A stretch of DNA of 14,323 bases from DASPXK01 sp035637315 (GTDB taxonomy: Bacteria > Chloroflexota > UBA6077 > JACCZL01), in NCBI GenBank assembly GCA_035637315.1, contig DASPXK010000024.1, positions 1 to 14,323 of the forward strand. The letters are read 5' to 3'. This document shows, piece by piece, positions 7,451-14,156 of this stretch. The notes below the pieces were generated by a model that saw only the letters and a list, made by a program, of their open reading frames with translations, was not told the origin of the DNA and made no database searches. Position numbers and translations under genes: made by a program. Every line of letters begins with the position of its first letter. Position 1 is the stretch's first letter.

Positions 7451-8734
7451 GGGGCTCTGCCAGGTCTGACCTACGAGCTCACTCGCGGCTCGCAGGTCGG
7501 ACCTCGAGCTCTGGATCTCGGGCTGTGGGCCGCGGACTCCATGTACGACCAACGCGGCCGCCAGACCGGCGATCGCGCTCGCGGTTAAGCTGAGCTCGTA
7601 GCTGTGCGCCCGTTCGTACACCACGCCGCCCAGGTACGCCCCGACGGCTGAGCCGATCGGCATGATGGTGAACATCATGCCGAAGATCGTTCCCAGGTTC
7701 TTCAAGCCACATCGATCGGCCGTAATGGCCGACGTGAGTGGGCTCGTGGATGTCCACGACACGCCGAGCAGCAGGCTGCCTAAGTACAGCGTCGGCAGGT
7801 CACGCGCCTCGAGCAGGACGCCGAACGCGAGCCCCCGTATCAGATAGACAGCCGCCAGGACGTTCTTCCGGCTGAAGCGATCGGCAAGGTAGCCCGCGCC
7901 CAGGCCGCCGACGATGCTGAAACCGCCAACCAGACCCAGCGCGTTGGCGGCGGCCATCGGCTCGAAGCCCATGTCCATCGCGAAGGGGACGAAGTGCGTG
8001 CTCGCGAAGCTCATCGTGAAGCCGCACACGAAGAACCCGAAGCTCAGCCGCCAGAAATCACCGCTCCTCGCAGCCTGACGCAGCGTCAGGCTCGGGCCGC
8101 TCGCGGCGTGCCCGCTCGCCCCAAGCCGCTCGTCCTGGCCGTACGGCTTGAGCCCCCGATCGGCGGGACGGTTGTGGATCAACAGGAAGACTGCCGGCAC
8201 CACGATCAGGACCATGAAGCCGGCGATGGTTCGAAACGCCGCGTCCCAACCGGTGTACAGGACTGCCAGCATCGCCAGCGGGACGGTCACCAGCTCGCCG
8301 AGCGACGTGCCGGTCGACCCGATCGACATCGCCAGCGAGCGGCGCTTGACGAACCAGTGGCTGACAAGCGTTGTGACTGTGACCGGCGAGGCGCAGGCGT
8401 AGCCGATCGCGAGCAGCAGGCCATAGGCGAAATAGAATTGCCACAGCTCGCGGACGTAGCTGGTCAAGATGAGCGCGCTGGCTGCCAGAGCCACCCCGAC
8501 CAGCGCGACCAGCTTGGAGCCAGCCCGATCTGCCAGGATGCCCGCGACGGGCCGAAACAGCCCGCCCACCAGGAGGTTGAGTGAGGCCGCCAGGGCGAGC
8601 TGGGCGCGGTCCCACCCGAACGTCTCGCTCATCGGCTGGACGAAGACGCCGAACGAGAAGCGCGACCCGGACGACGCGAACGTCATCAGCGCGACCGCGC
8701 TGAGCATGATCCAGCCGTAATAGATGCGTGGCAC
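7424..8734 (-). CDS. Major facilitator superfamily transporter (monocarboxylate/oxalate-formate-like)
   Basis: A 436-residue inner-membrane carrier with about 12 hydrophobic spans in two halves joined by a loop near 205-230. YYGWIMLSAVALMTF starts helix 1, as in monocarboxylate and oxalate/formate antiporter-like carriers. Motif A occurs in both halves (GILADRAGSKL near 65-75 and GYLADRFSRKN in the second). The substrate cannot be read; a small organic anion is the family-based guess. The start is GTG 8732-8734, chosen because GGAGG lies five bases upstream and the protein then begins PRIYYGW; a longer reading to 8785 has no ribosome site. The C-terminal 40 residues are hydrophilic and encoded partly by degenerate heptamers and by the convergent gene's terminator. 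No regulator or metabolic gene is adjacent to hint at the substrate. Confidence 0.88.
   Translation of the reverse strand: MPRIYYGWIMLSAVALMTFASSGSRFSFGVFVQPMSETFGWDRAQLALAASLNLLVGGLFRPVAGILADRAGSKLVALVGVALAASALILTSYVRELWQFYFAYGLLLAIGYACASPVTVTTLVSHWFVKRRSLAMSIGSTGTSLGELVTVPLAMLAVLYTGWDAAFRTIAGFMVLIVVPAVFLLIHNRPADRGLKPYGQDERLGASGHAASGPSLTLRQAARSGDFWRLSFGFFVCGFTMSFASTHFVPFAMDMGFEPMAAANALGLVGGFSIVGGLGAGYLADRFSRKNVLAAVYLIRGLAFGVLLEARDLPTLYLGSLLLGVSWTSTSPLTSAITADRCGLKNLGTIFGMMFTIMPIGSAVGAYLGGVVYERAHSYELSLTASAIAGLAAALVVHGVRGPQPEIQSSRSDLRAASELVGQTWQSPKKGTPSPA
7483..7538 (+). repeat. Degenerate heptamer array in the transporter tail
   Basis: Plus-strand units in register are TCGCGGC, TCGCAGG, TCGGACC, TCGAGCT, CTGGATC, TCGGGCT, GTGGGCC, GCGGACT. 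The first equals units of array 2 in argG; later ones keep a loose TCGNGNC pattern. The stretch lies in the variable C-terminal coding part of the transporter. Decay makes its limits uncertain, and codon bias could add to the pattern. Confidence 0.42.
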
Positions 8735-8755
8735 CGGGACCTCCAGCTCTGTGCA

Positions 8756-8785
8756 AGGGTAGCCCGCCCAAGGGATCCGGTCCAA
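8756..8785 (-). promoter_or_regulatory. Possible sigma-70-type promoter of the transporter gene
   Basis: On the minus strand TTGGAC (8785-8780), an 18-base spacer and TACCCT (8761-8756) give a weak -35/-10 pair, with transcription starting close to the GGAGG at 8740-8744. Only the TTG and the outer -10 bases match well. Confidence 0.3.
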
Positions 8786-8878
8786 GCGCCGCCTCGTCGC
8801 CGGGCGCCCGTCAAATCTTTCGGAGCCCCGGATCTGCGGCCGTTCAAGAGCTTTCGCGAGCGCGTTCGCTGGGCACTC

Positions 8879-9022
8879 ATGGGCTACGCTGCCCTGACGA
8901 TCGTGCTCTGGGTCGTCGTTGGCCAGCCATACACCCCGCTCGGCTATTTCACCAAGCTGGTCCAGCTGGCTCTGATCGTCCTGCTCTGGCTGGACCTAGG
9001 GCAAGTTGCGCGAGCGACGTAG
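8879..9022 (+). CDS. Possible tiny two-helix membrane protein
   Basis: From ATG 8879 the frame encodes 47 residues with two hydrophobic stretches, ALTIVLWVVVG (5-15) and LVQLALIVLLWLDLG (27-41), split by a QPYTPLGYFTK turn. The frame stays open upstream, and the preceding residues (FKSFRERVRWAL) form a basic amphipathic lead-in typical of a membrane protein N-terminus. No ATG, GTG or TTG with a ribosome site was found there, so the true start is unknown. The family is not recognised. It diverges from the transporter. The hydrophobic composition is unlike the Arg/Pro/Gly-rich shadow frames nearby, which is the main reason to think it real. Confidence 0.42.
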   Translation: MGYAALTIVLWVVVGQPYTPLGYFTKLVQLALIVLLWLDLGQVARAT

Positions 9023-9481
9023 GAGAGCAAGGTCAGCTCCGAGGCCTTCGCCGCCGCCAAATCGCCCTTGGGGCCGCGTGCAACGTCCAGCTAACCCTGT
9101 AGTGTAGGGCGCACCCTGCGTGGCTGGTGGGCAGGTCGTTGAAGCCTGAGCGGGCGTACTCGTGCGCGGCCCACATCCCCTGCCTCGGCCGGCTGATCCA
9201 CAGCACGCTTACCAGGCTTTGCTTCAGTGCCTGGTCATGCTCCCGGGGACTCTTTCATGGGCGGTAACCCAAACGGACCCTAGGACGGCGCAGCGGCGCC
9301 TTGAACCAAGCTCTTGAGCGGCAACAGGCCGGTAGATGCTGCCCCTCAATACGCGGGCCAGGGCGCTTCGGCCTCGAGCCTCTCGTCGGCCAGAGCCCGC
9401 TCCTCGAATGGGCCGAGCTTGGACAACTTCGCGAACAACGATCGCTGTTCCTCACGGTCCTCTTGAGCGTCCCGCGGGCCG
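9023..9481. other. 459-base stretch without a convincing gene
   Basis: All frames were read by eye. Open frames here give Arg/Pro/Cys-rich peptides without recognisable motifs. A minus-strand frame of about 70 codons (near 9045-9265) is the least unlikely but has no ribosome site or recognised family. A 7-bp inverted repeat ACCAGGC / GCCTGGT (9211-9235, 11-base loop) lies inside, with no T-run. The stretch lies behind gyrB and may hold decayed coding sequence. Confidence 0.5.
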
Positions 9482-11494
9482 TTAGACATCCAGGTTGCGG
9501 ACGCTCTTGGCGTGGGTCTGGATGAACTTCTTGCGGGGTGGGACCTGGTCGCCCATCAGCATGTCGAAGACCTCGTCGGCGACGATGGCGTCGTCCAGAT
9601 CGGCCCGCAGGATGGTCCGCGTGGCCGGGTTCATCGTGGTGTCCCACAGCTGATCGGGGTTCATCTCGCCCAGACCCTTGTAACGCTGGATAGCCACCTC
9701 GCCCTTGCGCTTCTTGCCGAAAGCGGCCACCAGCGCGTCACGTTCGCGGTCTGCGTAGGCGTACGCAACCTCGCGCCCCTGCTGGATTCGATACAGCGGC
9801 GGCTGGGCGATGAACAGGTGGCCTTCGGTGAAGAGCTGCTGCATGTTGCGGAAGAAAAAGGTCAGCAGCAGCGTCCTGATGTGGCTGCCGTCCACGTCCG
9901 CGTCGGTCATGATGATAACGCGGTTGTAGCGCAGCTTTGAGATGTCCAGGTGCTCGCCGATGCCCACGCCCAGCGCCGTGATCATCGCCCGGATCTCTTC
10001 ATTGCCGAGCATTTTGTCCATCCGAGCGCGCTCGACATTCAGGATCTTGCCCCTGAGCGGGAGGATGGCCTGAAATCTCCTATCCCGTGCCTGCTTGGCC
10101 GAGCCGCCCGCGGAGTCGCCCTCGACCAGATATAGCTCGCACAGCTCCGGATTCTTCTCCGAGCAGTCGGCCAGCTTGCCAGGTAGCGCCATCCCCTCCA
10201 GGGCGCTTTTGCGGATCACCAACTCCTTCGCCTTGCGGGCCGCCTCGCGAGCGTGCGCCGCGCGCAGGCATTGCTCGATGATCCGACGGGCGTCGGATGG
10301 GTTCTCCTCCAGGTACTGAGTCAGTGCCTCGCTGGTCACCATCGCCACCAGCGGGGTCACCTCCGCGTTACCCAGGCGGGTCTTGGTCTGGCCCTCGAAC
10401 TGCGGCTCGGGCAGTTTCACGCTCACGATGGCGGTCAGCCCTTCCCGGACGTCCTCACCGGTCAGGTTCGGGTCGGCCTCCTTCAAGAGTCCGGCCTTCC
10501 GAGCGTAGTCGTTGAGCGTGCGCGTCAGAGCCGTGCGGAAGCCGGTCTGGTGAGTCCCGCCGTCGATCGTGTTGATGTTGTTGGCGAAAAAGAACGCCGA
10601 CTCGGTCTGGCCGTCAAAATATTGCAGCGCCACCTCGATGTTGACGCCGTTGAGCTGGCGCTCAGCGTAGATTGGCCGCTGGTGAATGACCGGGCGGTGC
10701 ATGTTGAGGTGGCGCACGAACGAGACGATTCCGCCCTCGAAATAGAACGAGTACTCACGGTCTTCGCGCTCGTCGACGAAGCGGATCCGCAGTCCTTTGG
10801 TCAGATAACACATCTCGCGGAAGCGCTGGGCCAACGTGCCGAACTCGTAGTTCAGGCTGTCGAAGATCGTGGCGTCGGGCAGGAACGAGATCGTGGTCCC
10901 TCGCTCAGACGGCGCCGACGTGCCCACCTTTCGCATCTTGCCGACGGGAAGGCCGCGCCCGAACTCCTGGATAAATCGGCCCCCGTCTCGTCTGACCTCC
11001 GCGCTCAGGTGCTCGGACAAGGCGTTGACCACGGACACGCCGACGCCGTGCAGGCCGCCCGAGACTTTGTAGCCGCCGCCCCCGAACTTGGCGCCCGCGT
11101 GCAGGACGGTCAGCACGGTCTCGAGCGCGGATTTCGCCGTCGCCTTGACGGTGTCCACCGGAATCCCGCGCCCGTTGTCGACGACCGTCACGCGCTGATC
11201 GGCGCCGATCCTCACGTCGATCGTGTCACAATGGCCGGCCAGTGCCTCGTCGACACTGTTGTCCACTACCTCGTAGACCAGGTGGTGCAGGCCGCGCACA
11301 TCGGTCGTGCCGATGTACATGCCTGGCCTGCGGCGGACCGCCTCGAGTCCCTCGAGGACCTGGATCTGCTCAGCGGTGTATCCGTCGCGAGACCTGCGCC
11401 GGCCTCGCTGCTGGCCACCCACTACCTGCAGCCGGGCTGGCATCTCGCCGCGCCGCGCCGACTGATCGTCCGTCATTCCCATCTGCTTGGCCAA
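9482..11494 (-). CDS. gyrB: DNA gyrase subunit B
   Basis: ATPase and Toprim subunit of gyrase, which introduces negative supercoils together with GyrA. The 670 residues carry the GHKL ATPase motifs: E75 and N79 in EVVDNSVDEAL, DNGRGIP (106-112), the G-loop GGLHGVG (146-152) and the QTK lysine (369-371). The Toprim domain has LVEGDSAGGSA (456-466), PLRGKILNVE and TDADVDG (530-536). The C-terminal signature is QRYKGLGEMNPDQLWDTTM. GyrB is preferred over ParE for the overall match and Gram-positive-type length. About 38 extra residues precede the conserved YTAEQIQVLEGLEAVRRRPG. The start TTG 11492-11494 is chosen for the GAGGTG just upstream; ATG at codons 5 or 7 is possible. It follows a membrane protein gene by 30 bases and is probably co-transcribed. 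gyrA is not in the window. Confidence 0.95.
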   Translation of the reverse strand: MAKQMGMTDDQSARRGEMPARLQVVGGQQRGRRRSRDGYTAEQIQVLEGLEAVRRRPGMYIGTTDVRGLHHLVYEVVDNSVDEALAGHCDTIDVRIGADQRVTVVDNGRGIPVDTVKATAKSALETVLTVLHAGAKFGGGGYKVSGGLHGVGVSVVNALSEHLSAEVRRDGGRFIQEFGRGLPVGKMRKVGTSAPSERGTTISFLPDATIFDSLNYEFGTLAQRFREMCYLTKGLRIRFVDEREDREYSFYFEGGIVSFVRHLNMHRPVIHQRPIYAERQLNGVNIEVALQYFDGQTESAFFFANNINTIDGGTHQTGFRTALTRTLNDYARKAGLLKEADPNLTGEDVREGLTAIVSVKLPEPQFEGQTKTRLGNAEVTPLVAMVTSEALTQYLEENPSDARRIIEQCLRAAHAREAARKAKELVIRKSALEGMALPGKLADCSEKNPELCELYLVEGDSAGGSAKQARDRRFQAILPLRGKILNVERARMDKMLGNEEIRAMITALGVGIGEHLDISKLRYNRVIIMTDADVDGSHIRTLLLTFFFRNMQQLFTEGHLFIAQPPLYRIQQGREVAYAYADRERDALVAAFGKKRKGEVAIQRYKGLGEMNPDQLWDTTMNPATRTILRADLDDAIVADEVFDMLMGDQVPPRKKFIQTHAKSVRNLDV

Positions 11495-11524
11495 CTCACA
11501 CCTCGTGCCGCTCGCGCCTGCGTC

Positions 11525-12502
11525 TCAGCCGGCGACGAGCGGCCGGCGGCTCGCCAACGCGTCCATTCGCTCTCGATAGAAGAGCATGCTGGCGGCCGCG
11601 AGGCCACTGGCAATGTACGCGTTGCCGAGGATGCCCAGCGCAGGCCCCCACGGCGCCCGACTCGCTAGCGCCAGCCAGACTTGCCCCATCCCCAGCAGGA
11701 TGATCGTGATCAGCACCACGATCCGAACCGCGGCCCAGAAGTTCGCCCGTACCACGGCCACACTGCGTCGGATCGCCTGGCGTGGGCCCACCTGGCTCAC
11801 GAAGATCGCGTCCGGCGCAAAGAACAGGTAAAGCTGCATCCACAACATGACCGTCATCACCAGCGCCATCCCAAAGCTGCCAAGCTCGCGGGCGACGAGG
11901 GTAGCCGCTGCCACCACGAACAAGACCGGCACTCCCAGGAGCAGCCCAGCCGCGAACAGGAGCAGGACCAGCCCGAGCACCCGAAGCCAGGCCCGGATCG
12001 CCTGGCGAGGAACCTCGGTCGGATTCACCACCTCGTCGCGCACCTGCTGAGCGATGAGGCTGCGAAAGACACACCCCAGCAGTGCCCCGGCGAGCAGTGT
12101 CCCGAGCGCCAGCGGCAGCGCCGTCGACCACGAGTCCACGAATGTGAAGGGGCCGCGGCCACCCCCCATGAGTGGCATGATGCTCGGCACGCTGATCCAG
12201 CCCGGCGAGAGTAAGGCCAGCATGTTGAGGTCGTCGGCCGAGGCCACCACCACCTGACGAATCGACTCGAAGGCCTGCTCACCGTTGGGCCCGAGGCCGC
12301 GCTGGATGCCCGGCCTGGTCAGCACCTGGCCCACTAATGGGGCGACCGAGATCTGGGGCCCGAACCAGAAAAAGAGGTCCAGCAGGATCGGCAGGAAGAG
12401 GATCCACGGCCGGTGGTTAATGACTCCGTAACCGGCCGATAGGGTGTCTACGACCCCGGTCAAGCGGGGCCCGCCACCCCGCCCCGTACTCGGTTCATTC
12501 AC
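11525..12502 (-). CDS. Polytopic membrane protein of unknown function upstream of gyrB
   Basis: A 325-residue protein with about six hydrophobic segments: 32-52, 126-150, 172-200, 209-233, 254-279 and 286-309. A non-membrane loop lies at about 55-120. The polar stretch AQQVRDEVVNPTEVPRQA follows segment 2 and may be cytoplasmic, as may VGPRQAIRRSVAVVRANF near 238-255. Such repeats of arginine-rich helix plus membrane pair occur in several uncharacterised bacterial membrane families. No enzyme motif was recognised. The start is GTG 12500-12502, with no ribosome site but a -10 element seven bases upstream of it, so the message may be leaderless. gyrB follows 30 bases downstream on the same strand, suggesting one transcript. 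Confidence 0.8.
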   Translation of the reverse strand: MNEPSTGRGGGPRLTGVVDTLSAGYGVINHRPWILFLPILLDLFFWFGPQISVAPLVGQVLTRPGIQRGLGPNGEQAFESIRQVVVASADDLNMLALLSPGWISVPSIMPLMGGGRGPFTFVDSWSTALPLALGTLLAGALLGCVFRSLIAQQVRDEVVNPTEVPRQAIRAWLRVLGLVLLLFAAGLLLGVPVLFVVAAATLVARELGSFGMALVMTVMLWMQLYLFFAPDAIFVSQVGPRQAIRRSVAVVRANFWAAVRIVVLITIILLGMGQVWLALASRAPWGPALGILGNAYIASGLAAASMLFYRERMDALASRRPLVAG

Positions 12503-12508
12503 ACACGG

Positions 12509-12514
12509 ATTTTA
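12509..12514 (-). promoter_or_regulatory. -10 element giving a leaderless start
   Basis: TAAAAT on the minus strand is close to the sigma-70 -10 consensus. Seven bases downstream lies 12502, the first base of the GTG start of the membrane protein gene. With no Shine-Dalgarno sequence present, this is the layout of a leaderless transcript. No good -35 was found at 17-18 bases. Confidence 0.5.
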
Positions 12515-12517
12515 ACA

Positions 12518-12554
12518 TAACGCCTGCCGCTCCAGGTAGGAGAGCGCGGCGTTA
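12518..12554. promoter_or_regulatory. 37-base imperfect inverted repeat between divergent genes
   Basis: TAACGCC (12518-12524) and GGCGTTA (12548-12554) are perfect 7-base arms; the inner parts match only in part (CCGCTCC against GGAGAGCG). It ends four bases from the minus-strand -10 and overlaps a plus-strand TACAAA (12553-12558). Its position over the -35 region suits an operator, though a plain hairpin repeat is equally possible. Confidence 0.4.
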
Positions 12555-12577
12555 CAAAATTGAGACGCCGTGGAACG

Positions 12578-12603
12578 GTAGGGGCGCTGCTTGCTGCGGC
12601 CCC
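12578..12603 (+). repeat. GTAGGGGCGC hairpin repeat, copy 1
   Basis: GGGGCGC (12581-12587), loop TGCTTGCT and GCGGCCCC (12596-12603) form a hairpin with one extra G. The 17 bases 12582-12598 are identical to 14098-14114. The TTG start assigned to the toxin ORF lies in the loop. It is one of two copies flanking the toxin/amidohydrolase pair. Confidence 0.7.
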
Positions 12604-12920
12604 GCTGGGAAGGCAAGCGTAGGCGGCCCGGCCGTGGTCCGAATAGAGGCGACGGGTCAGCTACTTTCGAGACCGTCTTCCACCCGGAATTCCGAGACGA
12701 CCTGCGCTACTGGGTCCAGACTGATCGTAAGATCGCGCTTCGCGCCCTCGAGCTTATCGAGGCGATCGTGCGCGACCCGTTCCGGGGCGTCGGCAAGCCC
12801 GAGCCCCTGAAATATGTGGCTCCTGGGATGTGGTCGCGTCGCCTGACGCAGGAACATCGTATCGTCTACCTTGTGAGTCAGGGCCGGATCGACTTTCTCC
12901 AGGCGCGCTACCAGTACTGA
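12591..12920 (+). CDS. Txe/YoeB-like toxin ORF without an antitoxin
   Basis: The core (about 25-109) matches Txe/YoeB of the RelE superfamily, ribosome-dependent mRNA endonucleases: EFRDDLRYWVQTDRK, then GKPEPLKY, then WSRRLTQEHRIVYLV, and the C-terminus ARYQY. By comparison with E. coli YoeB, E71 and R90 keep the catalytic Glu and Arg and Y109 the terminal Tyr, but the penultimate His is Gln (Q108). YoeB has about 84 residues; here some 24 Arg/Gly/Pro-rich residues precede the core, and the only start is TTG 12591 inside the hairpin repeat, with a stop four codons upstream. So either the N-terminus is a spurious extension, or the gene lost its own start. No YefM/Phd-like antitoxin lies on either side. 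The amidohydrolase follows 25 bases downstream. Confidence 0.7.
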   Translation: MLRPRWEGKRRRPGRGPNRGDGSATFETVFHPEFRDDLRYWVQTDRKIALRALELIEAIVRDPFRGVGKPEPLKYVAPGMWSRRLTQEHRIVYLVSQGRIDFLQARYQY

Positions 12921-12945
12921 ACCGGTGATGCTCGGAGGAGACGGG

Positions 12946-14067
12946 ATGAGTCAGTACACCCTCGTGCTGCATGGGGGCGAGGTGATCGACCCGGCCAGCG
13001 GGCTGCGGGGACGCTTCGACGTCGCGTTCGAAGGCGACCGCGTCGCGACGATAGAGCCGCGCGTGGAGGGAGGGCAGCGACGAATTGCGGCCGACGGCTG
13101 TCTTCTCGTCCCCGGCCTGGTCGATATCCACAGCCACGTCTTCGACGGCGTCGGCGAGGGCGTCAACGCCGACCAGGGCTGCCTGACCCGCGGGACGACC
13201 ACCACCGTGGACGGAGGCAGCGCAGGGGCGCGGACTTTCCGCGCCTTCCGGCGCCTCAGCCAGGACCTTCGCTGTCGGGTTCTGGCCTGGCTAAACCTGT
13301 CCACCATCGGGCACGTCGATTTGCGAGTGGGCGAGCTGTTCGCTCTCGTCTGGGCGGATGTCGACGCCGCGGTCGCGACCGCCCGTGCAAATCCCGACTT
13401 GATCGTCGGGTTCAAGGCCCGCCTCAGCACCTATGTCTGCGGCGGCACCTGCAAGCCGGTCTTGCGCCTGCTCCGCGAGGCGGCCGACGCGGCCGGTCTG
13501 CCAGTCATGGTCCACGTCGGCGACACAGGCGAGCCGCTCGCCGAGATCTTCCCATTCCTCAAGGCTGGAGACGTCGTCACCCATGCGCTAACTGGACGCA
13601 AGTTCGGTATCTTGCGCGCCGATGGCCAGTTGATTCCGGAGGCATTCGAGGCCCGCCAGCGGGGCGTGCTGTTCGACGCGGCCCGCGGACGCAACCACGT
13701 CGCCTTTCCGGTCATGCAGGCCGCCGCGGAGCAGGGCTTTCTGCCCGATAGCTTGGCGACCGACATCACCCTTGCCACGGCGGCTGACCCCCAGTTCGGC
13801 CTCCCGCTGATGGCCAGCCATCTGCTGTCCTTCGGTGTCCCGCTCGATGACGTGATCGCAAGGATGACGGTCAATCCAGCCAGCGCGATCCGCCGCTCGA
13901 ACCTCGGCCGGCTCGAAGTCGGGGGAGTGGGCGACGCCACGGTCCTGCAGGTCGAGAAGGGCGATTTCACGCTCTACGACGTCGACGGCCGTGCTCGCCA
14001 AGCGGACCGCCGTCTGGTGGCGGTCGGAGTCGTGCGGGCAGGCGAGTACGTACCGAGTAGCGGCTGA
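12946..14067 (+). CDS. Amidohydrolase/deacetylase-family metal-dependent hydrolase
   Basis: A 373-residue amidohydrolase-superfamily TIM-barrel enzyme. Visible metal ligands are the HxH of GLVDIHSH (H62, H64), K157 in VGFKARLS as the likely carboxylated bridging lysine, H190 (VMVHVGD), H213 (VVTHALTG) and D273 (ATDIT). The N-terminal VIDPASG and C-terminal GVGDATVLQ segments form the usual beta sandwich. It resembles the group often labelled dihydroorotase-like or EF_0837/Atu3266-type deacetylase, which hydrolyses N-acetyl or O-acetyl compounds; the true substrate is unknown. It lacks pyrimidine-gene neighbours, so pyrC is not assigned. The start is ATG 12946-12948, chosen for the GGAGGAG five bases upstream; upstream ATGs lack one. 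It lies 25 bases behind the toxin-like ORF on the same strand. Confidence 0.85.
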   Translation: MSQYTLVLHGGEVIDPASGLRGRFDVAFEGDRVATIEPRVEGGQRRIAADGCLLVPGLVDIHSHVFDGVGEGVNADQGCLTRGTTTTVDGGSAGARTFRAFRRLSQDLRCRVLAWLNLSTIGHVDLRVGELFALVWADVDAAVATARANPDLIVGFKARLSTYVCGGTCKPVLRLLREAADAAGLPVMVHVGDTGEPLAEIFPFLKAGDVVTHALTGRKFGILRADGQLIPEAFEARQRGVLFDAARGRNHVAFPVMQAAAEQGFLPDSLATDITLATAADPQFGLPLMASHLLSFGVPLDDVIARMTVNPASAIRRSNLGRLEVGGVGDATVLQVEKGDFTLYDVDGRARQADRRLVAVGVVRAGEYVPSSG

Positions 14068-14092
14068 CCCCTCCCCCGGAGACGGAGAGGAT

Positions 14093-14122
14093 GTAGAGGG
14101 CGCTGCTTGCTGCGCCCTCTAC
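14093..14122. repeat. GTAGAGGGCGC hairpin repeat, copy 2
   Basis: GTAGAGGGCGC (14093-14103) and GCGCCCTCTAC (14112-14122) form a perfect 11-bp stem around TGCTTGCT. It shares 17 identical bases with copy 1 at 12582-12598. It lies between two convergent genes (ends 14067 and 14157). Without a T-run on either side it is not a typical intrinsic terminator, but so stable a hairpin could still block 3' exonucleases. Confidence 0.82.
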
Positions 14123-14156
14123 CGGGGCCTCATGGAAGGCCTGACGGGGCGCACGG

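Noticed and set aside
9211..9235. ACCAGGC / GCCTGGT hairpin as a gyrB terminator or tRNA-like element
   Set aside because: No T-run, more than 240 bases from the gyrB stop, and no tRNA arms around it.
9255..9647. Minus-strand 130-codon frame at the end of gyrB
   Set aside because: Its first half is an out-of-frame shadow of gyrB and the rest is Arg/Pro/Cys-rich without motifs.
10253..11668. Plus-strand 471-codon frame opposite gyrB
   Set aside because: It is the antisense reading of gyrB with GC-rich composition and no recognisable domain or ribosome site.
12580..12596. Sigma-54-like plus-strand sequence AGGGGCGCTGCTTGCT before the toxin ORF
   Set aside because: GG and GC have the right spacing and TTGCT fits, but the -24 half is poor and the match is part of a repeated hairpin whose second copy does not keep the spacing.
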